A stretch of DNA of 64,000 nt from an uncultured bacterium. GTDB taxonomy: Bacteria > Cyanobacteriota > Vampirovibrionia > Gastranaerophilales > Gastranaerophilaceae. Positions within the stretch are counted from its first letter, which is position 1; each line of letters begins with the position of its first letter. The position numbers were made by a program, and so were the translations under genes. Where the stretch lies: the NCBI GenBank assembly GCA_902776035.1, contig CACYOO010000001.1, positions 95,722 through 159,721 of the forward strand, written 5' to 3'. Shown one piece after another: positions 52,464-61,607 of the stretch. The notes under the pieces were generated by a model. That model saw nothing but the letters and a program-made list of their open reading frames with translations, did no database searches and had not been told where the DNA came from.

Positions 52464-53770
52464 TGTTTTTCCTTTAAAATTTCATCAAACTTTCCTGCCA
52501 TAAATAGCGGAATATTAAATAAGCCGTTATTTATCTCAAAATCGGCAAGGCTTGTTCTTATACTTATTTCAGGTTCAAACTTTTCTCTGTATACTTTTAG
52601 TGATTTTGCCTGTAAATTAGTTGTTGCTTTGACTTCAACAGGTATTACATACCCGTCTGTTTGGATAACAAAGTCAATTTCAGCGTTTCCTGATTTGCTT
52701 ATCCAATAAGCGACTTCCATATCATCAAGTGTTTTTAATTGTTGCAATACATATTGCTCTGCCAATGCTCCGTTAAATTCCGTAAAAATTTTATCTCCGT
52801 CAATTAAAGTTCTTGCCGGAAGCTTACTCAATGCACAAAGTAAGCCAACATCTAAAATAAACAATTTAAATGCTTTTGTATCTTCATAGGCTCTTATAGG
52901 CATGGCAGGTTTTGTTATACGATTAATTTTATAAACAAGTCCGCAATTTATAAGCCAAGACAATGCTTCTTCAAATTCATCCGCTCTTGCACCCTGTTTA
53001 ATTTTTTTATAAACAAATTTTTTGCTTTCTTGAGTTAATTGATTCGGAATCGATTCCCAAAGCAAGTCTATTTTTAGTTTGCCGGTTGAAGAAATATGTT
53101 TTGAAAAATCACTCGTATAAGCACTTAAAATATTTTCTTGTATTTTTCTTGCTTTTTTATAATCGTTATTTTTGACAAAATCATTTACAACTTCGGGCAT
53201 TCCGCCAATATAGTAATATTTTTTCAACCATTCAATATATTTAGCTTTAAAAGTTTTGATATTATCGGAATCAGGTTTATTTAATAATTCAACGAAATTT
53301 TCTTCACCCATTGCATCAAGAAATTCTAAGAAAGATAATGGATATAAATCCAAAAAATCAACTTTCCCGACAGGGAAAGAAACATCTTCGTGTAAAGCCA
53401 CACCTAATAAACTTCCTGCCGCAACAATATGAAATTCGGGATTGTTTTCATAAAAATATTTGAGAGCTGTTAGAGCTTTGGGGCATTCTTGTATTTCATC
53501 AAGAATAATCAAAGTGTTTTTTGAATCAATTTTAGAATGTTCAAGTTCCAAACCTTCAATAATTCTTTTTGTATTCAAATCTTTTGAAAAATGCTCACGC
53601 ATTAGATCGTTATCTTCAAAGTTGATATAAATAGTCTTTTTATATTGGGTTTTGCCAAACTCTTTCATAAGCCAAGTTTTACCAACCTGTCTTGCACCTC
53701 TTATTATGAGAGGTTTGCGATTTTGGCTCTCTTTCCAATCTATAAGCTTGTTGATGGCATATCTTTTCAT
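52460..53770 (-). CDS. AAA ATPase of the DUF4143 (AAA_14) family
   Basis: 436 aa. Walker A GARQVGKT lies at 25-32, and Walker B LIILDEIQECPKAL has D91 and E92. The C-terminal DUF4143 part carries a nuclease-fold-like segment, EIDFVIQTDGYVIPVEVKA. The family is common in bacteria but biochemically poorly known. I start at the ATG at 53770 because it aligns with the paralogue at 57529; upstream in-frame starts have no ribosome site. Its stop overlaps the methylase start (ATGA), so it is the first gene of the RM operon. Confidence 0.87.
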   Translation of the reverse strand: MKRYAINKLIDWKESQNRKPLIIRGARQVGKTWLMKEFGKTQYKKTIYINFEDNDLMREHFSKDLNTKRIIEGLELEHSKIDSKNTLIILDEIQECPKALTALKYFYENNPEFHIVAAGSLLGVALHEDVSFPVGKVDFLDLYPLSFLEFLDAMGEENFVELLNKPDSDNIKTFKAKYIEWLKKYYYIGGMPEVVNDFVKNNDYKKARKIQENILSAYTSDFSKHISSTGKLKIDLLWESIPNQLTQESKKFVYKKIKQGARADEFEEALSWLINCGLVYKINRITKPAMPIRAYEDTKAFKLFILDVGLLCALSKLPARTLIDGDKIFTEFNGALAEQYVLQQLKTLDDMEVAYWISKSGNAEIDFVIQTDGYVIPVEVKATTNLQAKSLKVYREKFEPEISIRTSLADFEINNGLFNIPLFMAGKFDEILKEKQ

Positions 53771-54242
53771 TATATTACAATATTTAGCATATATTGATAT
53801 ATTTTTGCTCATTTATTCAATGTAGATTTTTTGAATTTTTGCATTTTTTCTATGGACTTTTATCTTTTAAATAGCATTTTTTAGATTGATAAGTTAATTG
53901 TTTAACATTTCTTCGTAATAATTATGCAGATTTTGAACGAAAAATCAATGGTTTCCGGCTCTCAAATTTTTGTAAAATTAGCATCTATTATTGTGAGTGT
54001 TTGACAAACTACGATTTGCATAATTATTCAGGAAAGATATTAAAAAGATGTTCAGGGACTTGAAATGTGATTAAAAGAGAATTAAAGTGTTAATGTAAAA
54101 AATATTTTTTGAAAAACAAAGCTTTCGATTAATCATAATCCAAATTATCGGGTTCGTTTTTCTCAACCCGCCCTATGAAAATAATCATTAGTACTGATAA
54201 TTATAATCAATGTAGTTAGACGAGTAGTAACCAAAATAGTTT
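53771..54242. other. 472-bp gene-free spacer with a 12-bp inverted repeat
   Basis: No plausible gene on either strand. AATAATTATGCA (53917-53928) is perfectly inverted as TGCATAATTATT (54017-54028), 88 bp apart. A smaller stem CGGGTT/AACCCG lies at 54149-54170 without a T tract. TTGACA at 54001-54006 has no matching -10 box. The region must hold the promoter of the ATPase-RM operon, but I cannot place it. Confidence 0.6.
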
Positions 54243-57200
54243 TTACAGTTTATTCATACCGCAATAATCTTTGTAATTACAGTATTTGCAGGATTTATCT
54301 CTATTCTTTGTCGGTTCAAAGTTTAATGCTTTAATATTTGCTATTGCATTTTTAAATTTGTTAACAATCACATTAATTTCATCCTCAGTAAATTTAATTC
54401 CGTCATTTTTTGATTCAAAATCTTCGGGATAAATAAACTTTGTTAGTGAAACTTTGTTTCCTGTTTTTCTTTCATAAAAATATTTATACAAAGCCATTTG
54501 ATTGTAATAATCCTCATGGTCTTTACCGGGTTCAATATCTTTATTTTTATTATTTCCTGTTTTGTAATCATAAATAGTGTAAGTTCCATCGCTATTTATA
54601 TCAATTCTGTCAATAAAACCTTTAAATTTAGTTCCATCTTCAAATTCGTATTCAAGTTTGTATTCGGTATCTACAAGGCAAGAGTAAGCTGTATTGCATA
54701 TTTGAGCATAATACTTATCAAGTGCCTGTTCTCCCCTTACTTCAAAAATTTCTCTATGCTGATATGATTGCATTGGTCTGTTAGAAAGTTCGTCTTTGAA
54801 CCATTTTATAAATTGTGTTTTTTCAGGAGGCATTTTCATTTCATGCAAGAATTTTACTGCTTCTTCACATGCTTTGTGAATAGCAATACCATAGCTCAGG
54901 TAATTCGGATTTCCGTCTTTAGGTTCAAGTTTTAGAATATCTTCATACAAATATTCTCTTGGACATGAAAGATACAAATTTATTGCAGATGGTGAAAATG
55001 CTCTGTCATTAATCAATGAAGTTATAAATTCAGCAAAATCTTTTTTGTAGTCATAATCTTTTTTAATCAAAAGGTTTGCTGCCTGATTCCAATATGAAAC
55101 TTCATCATATTCAAACGGCTCTTTTTCCTTTTCAAACATATTCTGAATTTCAACCAAATATCTTGTCGGCTTTTTAACTTTTCCGTTAATTTTTTCAGGA
55201 TAAGACATTCTTAACGTATGCTTTGCTCTTGTCATTGCAACATACATTAATTTTGTTAAGTCTGACGGCTTAATTTCTGTTCTAAGTTCCTCTGATGTTT
55301 TGTATTCCGAAACATCAAGAGGAATATCAGGTTTTAATGATTTATTACTGCTTTCCCATCTTTCTGCAGTAAGTGTCGGCATATAAACATATTCAAATTC
55401 CCTACCCTTTGAACCATGATATGTACAAAGTTGAACGGCATTCATATTAACAGGTGCTTTTTCGGTATTAAGAGTTTCTTCATCTTCTAAGATTGCCTTA
55501 ATATAGGTATAAAACTCCTCCAAAAAACTTGTTTTGTATACATCAGAAAAACCGACAGCTTCATCAATAAAACATTTTAATCCAGCGATACTTTCTGTTC
55601 TGTTAATGTCAGTATTAAGGTAATAATCGAATATTCCTGTTTTAGAACCGATTTCCAAAATAGTATTTTTTATATTTTCTTTTGACTTAAATTCAGTTAG
55701 ATAATCATAAGTTTTTAAAAAATTTTGTAATTTTTCAGGTTCTTGGTATTTGCCCCATTCGCCTCGTCTAAGAACATCAATAAAAGTTTTTTCCTTTGAA
55801 ACATCATTGAATAATTCCTGATAATCTTTTGGATTTATACTAAATGGCTGTGCTGTTAATAGCTGAAAAATCCTAAAAGAATACATTTGAGGATTAATAA
55901 GGAATTGAATATAGAAAAATAAAACATTTACTGCAGTAATTGAAAATATATTTTTACCTTCTTTAAGCTCGTATGGAATATTTCTTTGCTTAAAAAGTTC
56001 TGCAAAGTTTTCAGCTTCAAGATTTGAACGAGTTAAAACTGCAATTTCGGAATATTTTTTTCTTCCGCTTTTCTTATCAAAAGGACAATTATCTGAATTA
56101 ATCAATTCTTCAATTTCATTTACAATTTCCGTATATTCTTGCATAATGTCAGCGTATCTGTAAAATCTTACCGGTTTGCTTTTCGCTAAAATGTCCTTGT
56201 TTTTTGCAACAAGCTTTTTGGAAATTTTATATCTTACAAACCTGTTGTCTTTTTCTAAGTTTAAAGGATCTTGAAGAATAACAGCTCTTGCTGCATCAAG
56301 AATTTCTTGAGTAGAACGCATATTTTCCGTTAAACAGATAACTTTTGTGTTAGGAAATTCAGTTAAAAAGTTAGCTATAGTTTCAAGTTTTGCACCTTGA
56401 AATCTGTAAATAATCTGATTATCATCACCTACAACAAAGATATTTTCTGTTTTAAGTGCATGAGATAAAACAAATACAATCTCATTTTGCGACCTATTTG
56501 TATCTTGATATTCGTCAACCATAATGTATTCAAATTTGTTAGCTATCTGATTTAAAAATCCTTTATTCATTTCAAATTTTTCAAGAACAAGATTAATCAT
56601 ATCGTTAAAGTCCAAATACCTTGCACTATTCATCTTTTCTTGATATTTTTCATAAAATTCCCAAAGTTCTTTGGCTTGATTAATTTTCTTTTCTAATGAT
56701 TCTAAGTTACCGGCATCAGTTTTATAATTTAATTTTCCGCTTTTTATTTTTTCATCTATCTTTGCTTTTAATTCTTTTGCCGCAGACTCCCAATCAGGAT
56801 TTTCTTTAAGATTTTGTATATATTGTTCTTTAGTCATTCTATTTTGCTTAATAGCTATTATTCGGTTTTTAATAGTATTTATATAAAAATATGGGTCATT
56901 CTTTTCTGTTCTAAAGTATTTTGGCTTAAGTTCGTCAATACATTCTTTAATAAATGCCTTTGATACAGCATCAGGTATAACTTTGTAATTACTTGGAATT
57001 TCAAATTCTTCAGGAAACTCATCAATAACAGAACAGCAAAAACCATGATAAGTATATATTTGAACTCCGCAAGAAATAATATTTAAATCGTTTTCAATAC
57101 GCCTTTTCATCTCATTTGCCGCTGCATCGGTAAATGTTAAACATAAAATCTTTTCAGGAGCAATGCCTTGATTAAGCATATTTTTTATACGTTCAATAAT

Positions 57201-57308
57201 CGTAAATGTTTTTCCTGTTCCCGGCCCCGCAATCAACATTATCTGACCTTTTAAAATATCAATCGCTTTTTGTTGCATTTTATTTGGTGTTATATCAGTA
57301 TTTGACAC
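54243..57308 (-). CDS. UvrD-type helicase fused to an Fe-S RecB-family nuclease
   Basis: 1021 aa. The N-terminus is superfamily 1A helicase: QQKAIDILKGQIMLIAGPGTGKT (Walker A), TYHGF, DEYQDTNR (Walker B), and GDDNQIIYRFQGA. The C-terminus is a PD-(D/E)xK nuclease of the AddB/Cas4/RecB type: C782 in LYLSCPREY, D900, D914 and K916 (YDYKTG), and the cluster cysteines C1007, C1010, C1016 (CKYCNYKDYC), which should bind a [4Fe-4S] cluster. It lacks a separate AddA or AddB partner here, so it is a single-chain enzyme of the AdnA/AdnB kind. It probably acts on DNA ends in repair or defence. Confidence 0.88.
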   Translation of the reverse strand: MSNTDITPNKMQQKAIDILKGQIMLIAGPGTGKTFTIIERIKNMLNQGIAPEKILCLTFTDAAANEMKRRIENDLNIISCGVQIYTYHGFCCSVIDEFPEEFEIPSNYKVIPDAVSKAFIKECIDELKPKYFRTEKNDPYFYINTIKNRIIAIKQNRMTKEQYIQNLKENPDWESAAKELKAKIDEKIKSGKLNYKTDAGNLESLEKKINQAKELWEFYEKYQEKMNSARYLDFNDMINLVLEKFEMNKGFLNQIANKFEYIMVDEYQDTNRSQNEIVFVLSHALKTENIFVVGDDNQIIYRFQGAKLETIANFLTEFPNTKVICLTENMRSTQEILDAARAVILQDPLNLEKDNRFVRYKISKKLVAKNKDILAKSKPVRFYRYADIMQEYTEIVNEIEELINSDNCPFDKKSGRKKYSEIAVLTRSNLEAENFAELFKQRNIPYELKEGKNIFSITAVNVLFFYIQFLINPQMYSFRIFQLLTAQPFSINPKDYQELFNDVSKEKTFIDVLRRGEWGKYQEPEKLQNFLKTYDYLTEFKSKENIKNTILEIGSKTGIFDYYLNTDINRTESIAGLKCFIDEAVGFSDVYKTSFLEEFYTYIKAILEDEETLNTEKAPVNMNAVQLCTYHGSKGREFEYVYMPTLTAERWESSNKSLKPDIPLDVSEYKTSEELRTEIKPSDLTKLMYVAMTRAKHTLRMSYPEKINGKVKKPTRYLVEIQNMFEKEKEPFEYDEVSYWNQAANLLIKKDYDYKKDFAEFITSLINDRAFSPSAINLYLSCPREYLYEDILKLEPKDGNPNYLSYGIAIHKACEEAVKFLHEMKMPPEKTQFIKWFKDELSNRPMQSYQHREIFEVRGEQALDKYYAQICNTAYSCLVDTEYKLEYEFEDGTKFKGFIDRIDINSDGTYTIYDYKTGNNKNKDIEPGKDHEDYYNQMALYKYFYERKTGNKVSLTKFIYPEDFESKNDGIKFTEDEINVIVNKFKNAIANIKALNFEPTKNRDKSCKYCNYKDYCGMNKL

Positions 57309-57420
57309 ATTAAACCTTTCTTATATTTTCTTAAATTCAAGCAGTGAAATTTATTTTAATCCTACTTATGCTAATTATAAAACAAATATATGTCTAAAAT
57401 AGATATTCTTATTTTAATTG

Positions 57421-57505
57421 TTTCCTGTAAAAAAATGTAATTTAAACCTAAACTTTCCTGCATAAAAATGTAAAATATATTGATTTTTCCTGTAGAAAAG
57501 TGTAA
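57421..57505. repeat. Three phased 20-bp direct repeats upstream of the second DUF4143 ATPase
   Basis: Copies at 57421-57440, 57454-57473 and 57486-57505 share TTTCCTGyAnAAAArTGTAA. The centres are 33 and 32 bp apart, three helical turns, so they lie on one face of the DNA. The last ends 23 bp before the ATG. They could be iterons or operators. Confidence 0.8.
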
Positions 57506-57528
57506 GATTAAATAAAAGAGATATTGTC

Positions 57529-58839
57529 ATGCAAAGAACAGCCATTGAAAAACTAAAAAAGTGGAAAAATAAAAAAGGTCATAAACCTTTAATTATAGAA
57601 GGTGCCAGACAAGTTGGTAAAACATGGCTTATGAAAGAGTTTGGAAAACAATACTACGAACAAGTTGTTTATTTGCATTTTGACAACAATCCGGAGCTCG
57701 CTGCGGTTTTTGAAAATGATTATAAAATCCCGCGTTTAATTGAATCTTTTGAAATATTATCCGGTATAAAAATTAACCCTGATAAAACATTGATAATTTT
57801 TGATGAAATTCAAGAATGTCCAAGAGCATTGACATCACTAAAATATTTTAATGAAGATGCTCCTGAGTATGATATTATAGCAGCAGGAAGTTTACTTGGA
57901 CTTATCCACCATGAGGGTACAGGTTTTCCTGTTGGAAAAGTTTCGTTTTTAAATATTTATCCTATGGATTTTTTTGAATTTGCAAGAGCACTTGGTGAAG
58001 AAAGATTTATTGAATTAATTGAGAAAAAAGACTTCCAAATGATAAGCATATTTAAAAACGAGTTTGAAAAACTTGTTAAAATGTACTGCTATATTGGCGG
58101 TATGCCGGAAGTTGTTCAGGATTTTATAAATAATCGTGATTATAAGCGAGTTAGAGAAATACAAAAAACAATTCTTGCTTCTTATGAAAATGATTTTTCA
58201 AAGCATGTTCCTGCAAATACAGTTGAAAAAATAAAAATGTTATGGCAAACAATTCCATCACAGCTTGCAAAGGAAAACAAAAAGTTTATATATAGTGCAA
58301 TAAAAACAGGGGCAAGAGCAAAAGAATACGAACTTGCTCTGCTTTGGCTAAAAGATGCAGGACTGGTTTATCAGGTTAATCGAATTAAAAAGCCGGATTT
58401 ACCCTTAATTGCTTATCAGGATTTTGAAGCATTTAAACTTTTTGTTGTTGATGTTGGTTTACTATCAGCTTTAACTAATTTGGATGTAAAAACAATTTTA
58501 GAAAAAACTAAAATTTTTGAAGAATTTAAAGGTGCAATAGCCGAACAGTATGTTTATCAACAACTAAAAAGTGCCGATAACGATATGCCGATTTATTATT
58601 GGTCAAACGATTCAAGACGTAGCGAAATTGATTTTGTTGTACAAATTGAAGGATATGTTGTTCCTGTTGAAGTAAAAGCAGAAAAGAACTTAAAAGCAAA
58701 GAGTTTGAAGAACTTTATTCAGGATTATAATTCCGAAAAATCTGTCAGGACATCACTTGCTGATTACAAGTTGAATGATAATAATTTGTACGATATTCCG
58801 CTTTATGCAATTGGCAATATTGAAGCTATAATTGAATAA
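57529..58839 (+). CDS. AAA ATPase of the DUF4143 (AAA_14) family, paralogue
   Basis: 436 aa, clearly homologous with the gene at 52460-53770. It has the same Walker A at 25-32 (GARQVGKTWLM) and the Walker B LIIFDEIQECPRAL. The C-terminal segment is SEIDFVVQIEGYVVPVEVKAEKN. Sequence identity with the first copy looks moderate by eye rather than near-total, so the duplication is old or the copies came separately. AGAGATATTGTC is a weak ribosome site; the phased repeats upstream are a candidate regulatory site. Confidence 0.87.
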   Translation: MQRTAIEKLKKWKNKKGHKPLIIEGARQVGKTWLMKEFGKQYYEQVVYLHFDNNPELAAVFENDYKIPRLIESFEILSGIKINPDKTLIIFDEIQECPRALTSLKYFNEDAPEYDIIAAGSLLGLIHHEGTGFPVGKVSFLNIYPMDFFEFARALGEERFIELIEKKDFQMISIFKNEFEKLVKMYCYIGGMPEVVQDFINNRDYKRVREIQKTILASYENDFSKHVPANTVEKIKMLWQTIPSQLAKENKKFIYSAIKTGARAKEYELALLWLKDAGLVYQVNRIKKPDLPLIAYQDFEAFKLFVVDVGLLSALTNLDVKTILEKTKIFEEFKGAIAEQYVYQQLKSADNDMPIYYWSNDSRRSEIDFVVQIEGYVVPVEVKAEKNLKAKSLKNFIQDYNSEKSVRTSLADYKLNDNNLYDIPLYAIGNIEAIIE

Positions 58840-58926
58840 TTTGTTTAATATTTTCAAAAAGAAATTGTACTTTACTATTAATTTATAATAAAATTTTATT
58901 TAAATATATATGTTGAGGAATAAAAT

Positions 58927-60285
58927 ATGAAAAGATTATCAATAATTATGTTTTTATTATTTACTTTTACAGTAAATATTGTGCATGCAAATGAATTTAT
59001 AACAGGAAGATTTGCTGAAAAAATATCAGAACGTGTTGTTATGGATATTTACTCTAATCAAAATGACAATGAATATCAAATTTTTATTACTTGGAGAGAA
59101 GATAATCTTGCTCAAAAGGATGTTTATAGATTTAATTGTAAATTAGATAATACAGGAACTTTAAAATATTCTAACGGAATTCATATATATCGTTTTTATA
59201 ATTCAAATGGTAATTTTGAAGATAAAACAGATTATATTGACGGTTCCGGTGAATTTAAAATTAATAATAATGAAATTGTATGGTTCGATAATAAAGATAA
59301 TAATGAAGTAGTTTTTATTCCTGCAAATAAAAATTTAACAAGAGATACTACCATAAAAAATAAACTATTTACAATTACACTTCCGGAGGAATTAAAGAAT
59401 TTATATGAATATAAAAAAGAAAAATATAAAATCTCAATATTTCATAAAGCATCTAAAAAAGCCGGTTTTGGCGGATTTGCATTTGGTATAAAAGCATACA
59501 AAAATCCATCAGAGCATGCAGTTCTGCCCGGAAGCATAAAACTTGGCGAGTTAAGAGATAAAAAAGGTAGTTTATATGATATTGTTTTAAAACACCCGAC
59601 AGATGTTCAATATGATTACACAAAAAGTGAAAAACCTCCTGAATCGTTTAAGCTACTCTATGATTTAGGGAATATAGTAACGATTAAAGGAATAAACGGT
59701 TCAATATATTTTAAAAATCAAGGTATGAAAGGAAAAGATTTATATAAAGATATTTTACTAAAACACAAAAAAGCCATGATTGAAAAGTGGGATTCTTCTA
59801 AACTTGAAAAGGAAAATATGAGCTATATGTATAATCTTATTCCTAGAAATAAGATAGGATATGCTTATTATGATATAAATGCAGACGGTATTGAGGAGCT
59901 TATATTTGGTGAAATTGCACAAGGTAAGTTAAAAGGTGTTATTTATGATATATATACTATGGTAGATAGAAAACCACAACATGTCATAAGTGGTGGAAAC
60001 AGAAACAGATACTATATTTGTGATAATTCATTTCTTTGTAATGAATATTCATCCGGAGCAAACGAAAGCGGTGTAAGAATTTATATTTTGGTTGAAAATT
60101 CAACAGAATTATATCCTCAATTAAGTTTTAAATATGATGGTTATGAAAACCCTAAAAATCCTTATTTCATTTCATATTCATATGATAAATGGGAAAACTA
60201 TCCAAAAAAAGAATTTTACGAAAGAAAAAAATGCTTTGAAAAGTATGAAAGAATTAATTATATTCCGTTAGAAAGTGTGAAATAA
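58927..60285 (+). CDS. Secreted protein with a calcium-binding-like motif
   Basis: 452 aa. A clear signal peptide, MKRLSIIMFLLFTFTVNIVHA, probably cleaves before NEF. The mature part is rich in aromatic and Asn residues and beta-rich. Near residues 318-333, YYDINADGIEELIFGE matches the D-x-N-x-D-G-x-E-E pattern of EF-hand-like or FG-GAP calcium loops. Downstream, GNRNRYYICDNSFLCNEYSSGAN has two cysteines that might pair. I do not recognise the family. GAGG precedes the ATG. A weak hairpin overlaps the stop. Confidence 0.65.
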   Translation: MKRLSIIMFLLFTFTVNIVHANEFITGRFAEKISERVVMDIYSNQNDNEYQIFITWREDNLAQKDVYRFNCKLDNTGTLKYSNGIHIYRFYNSNGNFEDKTDYIDGSGEFKINNNEIVWFDNKDNNEVVFIPANKNLTRDTTIKNKLFTITLPEELKNLYEYKKEKYKISIFHKASKKAGFGGFAFGIKAYKNPSEHAVLPGSIKLGELRDKKGSLYDIVLKHPTDVQYDYTKSEKPPESFKLLYDLGNIVTIKGINGSIYFKNQGMKGKDLYKDILLKHKKAMIEKWDSSKLEKENMSYMYNLIPRNKIGYAYYDINADGIEELIFGEIAQGKLKGVIYDIYTMVDRKPQHVISGGNRNRYYICDNSFLCNEYSSGANESGVRIYILVENSTELYPQLSFKYDGYENPKNPYFISYSYDKWENYPKKEFYERKKCFEKYERINYIPLESVK

Positions 60286-60310
60286 GAAAAAATTTTTTGT
60301 TCTTATTTTA
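60283..60310. terminator. Weak terminator-like hairpin
   Basis: TAAGAA (60283-60288) pairs with TTCTTA (60300-60305), with A/T pairs extending inside, then TTTTA. The left arm includes the stop codon of the secreted-protein gene. Confidence 0.45.
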
Positions 60311-60350
60311 CTCTTTCAAATTTATTGTAGTACTTTTGTTTTGCAATATT

Positions 60351-60995
60351 TTAATCGGAAACAAAATTAAAAAATTGTTCGTATTTTTGGATTCTAAAAA
60401 ATAAATTATGGAGAGCATTTTCAATCATCTTTAATCTATTTTTATAAAATTGTTTTTGGACAGAAGTGTTAAATATTTCGTCATTTTCCCCCATTAGTAC
60501 AAAGTCATAAATATCTTTTATATTATGATTTTGAGAAATAAATAAGTTTTTCAAACTGTTAAATTCCTCTTTACAGCTTTCTAATGTCCTTTTTGAGTGA
60601 TGAAAATTTTTCCATTCTTCATCTGTTTTTATCAAATAGTTTCTTGCAAAATCATCAGCATTTTCTGCAGTAATATTACAAAGAATATTCTGTATTTCTG
60701 TTGATAAACCTAAATGTTCATCAAATAAATATGGATTTCCGCTAATTGCTATTTTCTTACTAATTTCAAAATTAAAATTCATAATTGATGCAACAAATAC
60801 ACCTGCAGAAAAAGCCATTAAATCAATTTTTTTGTAATTAGAAAAATCGAAATCTAAATTCAAATCCAAATAGTCATACAAAAGCAAAACATCTGCTTTT
60901 GATGTCAAATGTTCAAATTCATATTCATCACAGCCCCAGCCGGTGAAAAAGATGATAAGTTTATCTGATTGGTTATTTACCAAGTATTGTTTCAT
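60351..60995 (-). CDS. bioG: BioG-like pimeloyl-ACP methyl ester esterase (DUF452)
   Basis: 214 aa. It fits the DUF452/BioG alpha/beta hydrolases, which release pimeloyl-ACP in the early biotin pathway: FFTGWGCDEYEFEHL near the start, nucleophile S63 in AFSAGVFVAS, and ISGNPYLFDEHLG. The usual acid and histidine lie later (MGENDEIF; NALHNLFF near the end). The sequence is quite divergent (SAGV where BioH-type enzymes have SMGG), so another ester substrate is possible. No other bio gene is near. The cupin gene lies 11 bp upstream on the same strand. Confidence 0.72.
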   Translation of the reverse strand: MKQYLVNNQSDKLIIFFTGWGCDEYEFEHLTSKADVLLLYDYLDLNLDFDFSNYKKIDLMAFSAGVFVASIMNFNFEISKKIAISGNPYLFDEHLGLSTEIQNILCNITAENADDFARNYLIKTDEEWKNFHHSKRTLESCKEEFNSLKNLFISQNHNIKDIYDFVLMGENDEIFNTSVQKQFYKNRLKMIENALHNLFFRIQKYEQFFNFVSD

Positions 60996-61006
60996 ATTTA
61001 AATCTT

Positions 61007-61363
61007 TTACTGTTTATTAACTGCTAATTCAGTACCCTGTTCTCCGATATAAAAAACTATGAGTTCAACAGGTTTATTTCCTGCATTTTTACCATAATGG
61101 TATTTTCCAATTATTTCAGGTAAACATTCACCCTCATTTACTGTAATTTGTTCGTTATTATCTGTGGTTACAGTCAGAGTTCCTTGCTTTACATAAGCAA
61201 TATTTACTAAATCATGTTTATGCATTGGTAATGATTCACCAACGCCAATAGATATTTTTAATACAGTAACTTCAGGTTTTTCTATATTTAAACTTTTAAA
61301 TTCTGTATTATCCCATGTAGCAGTTGTTTTTAACAATACTTCTTTATTATTTATGTTTGACAT
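61007..61363 (-). CDS. Small cupin-domain protein
   Basis: 118 aa, a single beta-barrel cupin. The metal-binding motif appears as G(x)5HxH (GESLPMHKHDLVNIAYVKQG) and the second motif as GECLPEIIGKYHYGKN. The usual glutamate and final His are partly changed. It probably binds a metal or small ligand; no enzyme function can be named. GAGG precedes the ATG. It is cotranscribed with the BioG-like esterase. Confidence 0.8.
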   Translation of the reverse strand: MSNINNKEVLLKTTATWDNTEFKSLNIEKPEVTVLKISIGVGESLPMHKHDLVNIAYVKQGTLTVTTDNNEQITVNEGECLPEIIGKYHYGKNAGNKPVELIVFYIGEQGTELAVNKQ

Positions 61364-61403
61364 GTTTAACCTCTTTTTATAAAAATTATAATATAAAAAT
61401 TTA

Positions 61404-61607
61404 GGTAACTATATACAATTTTACATAAATAATATGTTCCCGTATTGTATTTTACAGCCGGCTACTTCATTCACATAAATTTAAACGCTCATTTCGGGAA
61501 ATGGCTAACTTAAAAAATGGAAAACAAACGCCATTTCTTATCAGGTCTGTAAAATACAATAAGAAAAATACTTTTTAATCTTATGTGTAAAATTGTATAT
61601 AATTACC
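61404..61607. mobile_element. MITE-like palindromic element flanked by 8-bp direct repeats
   Basis: Terminal inverted repeats GGTAACTATATACAATTTTAC (61404-61424, one base into the arm) and the reverse complement ending at 61607 match over about 25 bp with two differences. A nested repeat GTATTGTATTTTACAG (61442-61457) matches 61547-61561. A third is AAATGGC (61499-61505) with GCCATTT (61530-61536). AAAATTTA flanks both ends (61396-61403 and 61608-61615) as a target duplication. There is no ORF inside. An alternative is a structured RNA or double terminator. It fills most of the 307-bp gap before the MlaA gene. Confidence 0.6.

Noticed and set aside
57421..57505. CRISPR array
   Set aside because: Only three imperfect repeats, spacers of about 13 bp that are too short, and no cas genes.
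49076..61607. Proven genomic island with attachment sites
   Set aside because: No second copy of the tRNA 3' end, no integrase or transposase gene; kept only as an inference from context.
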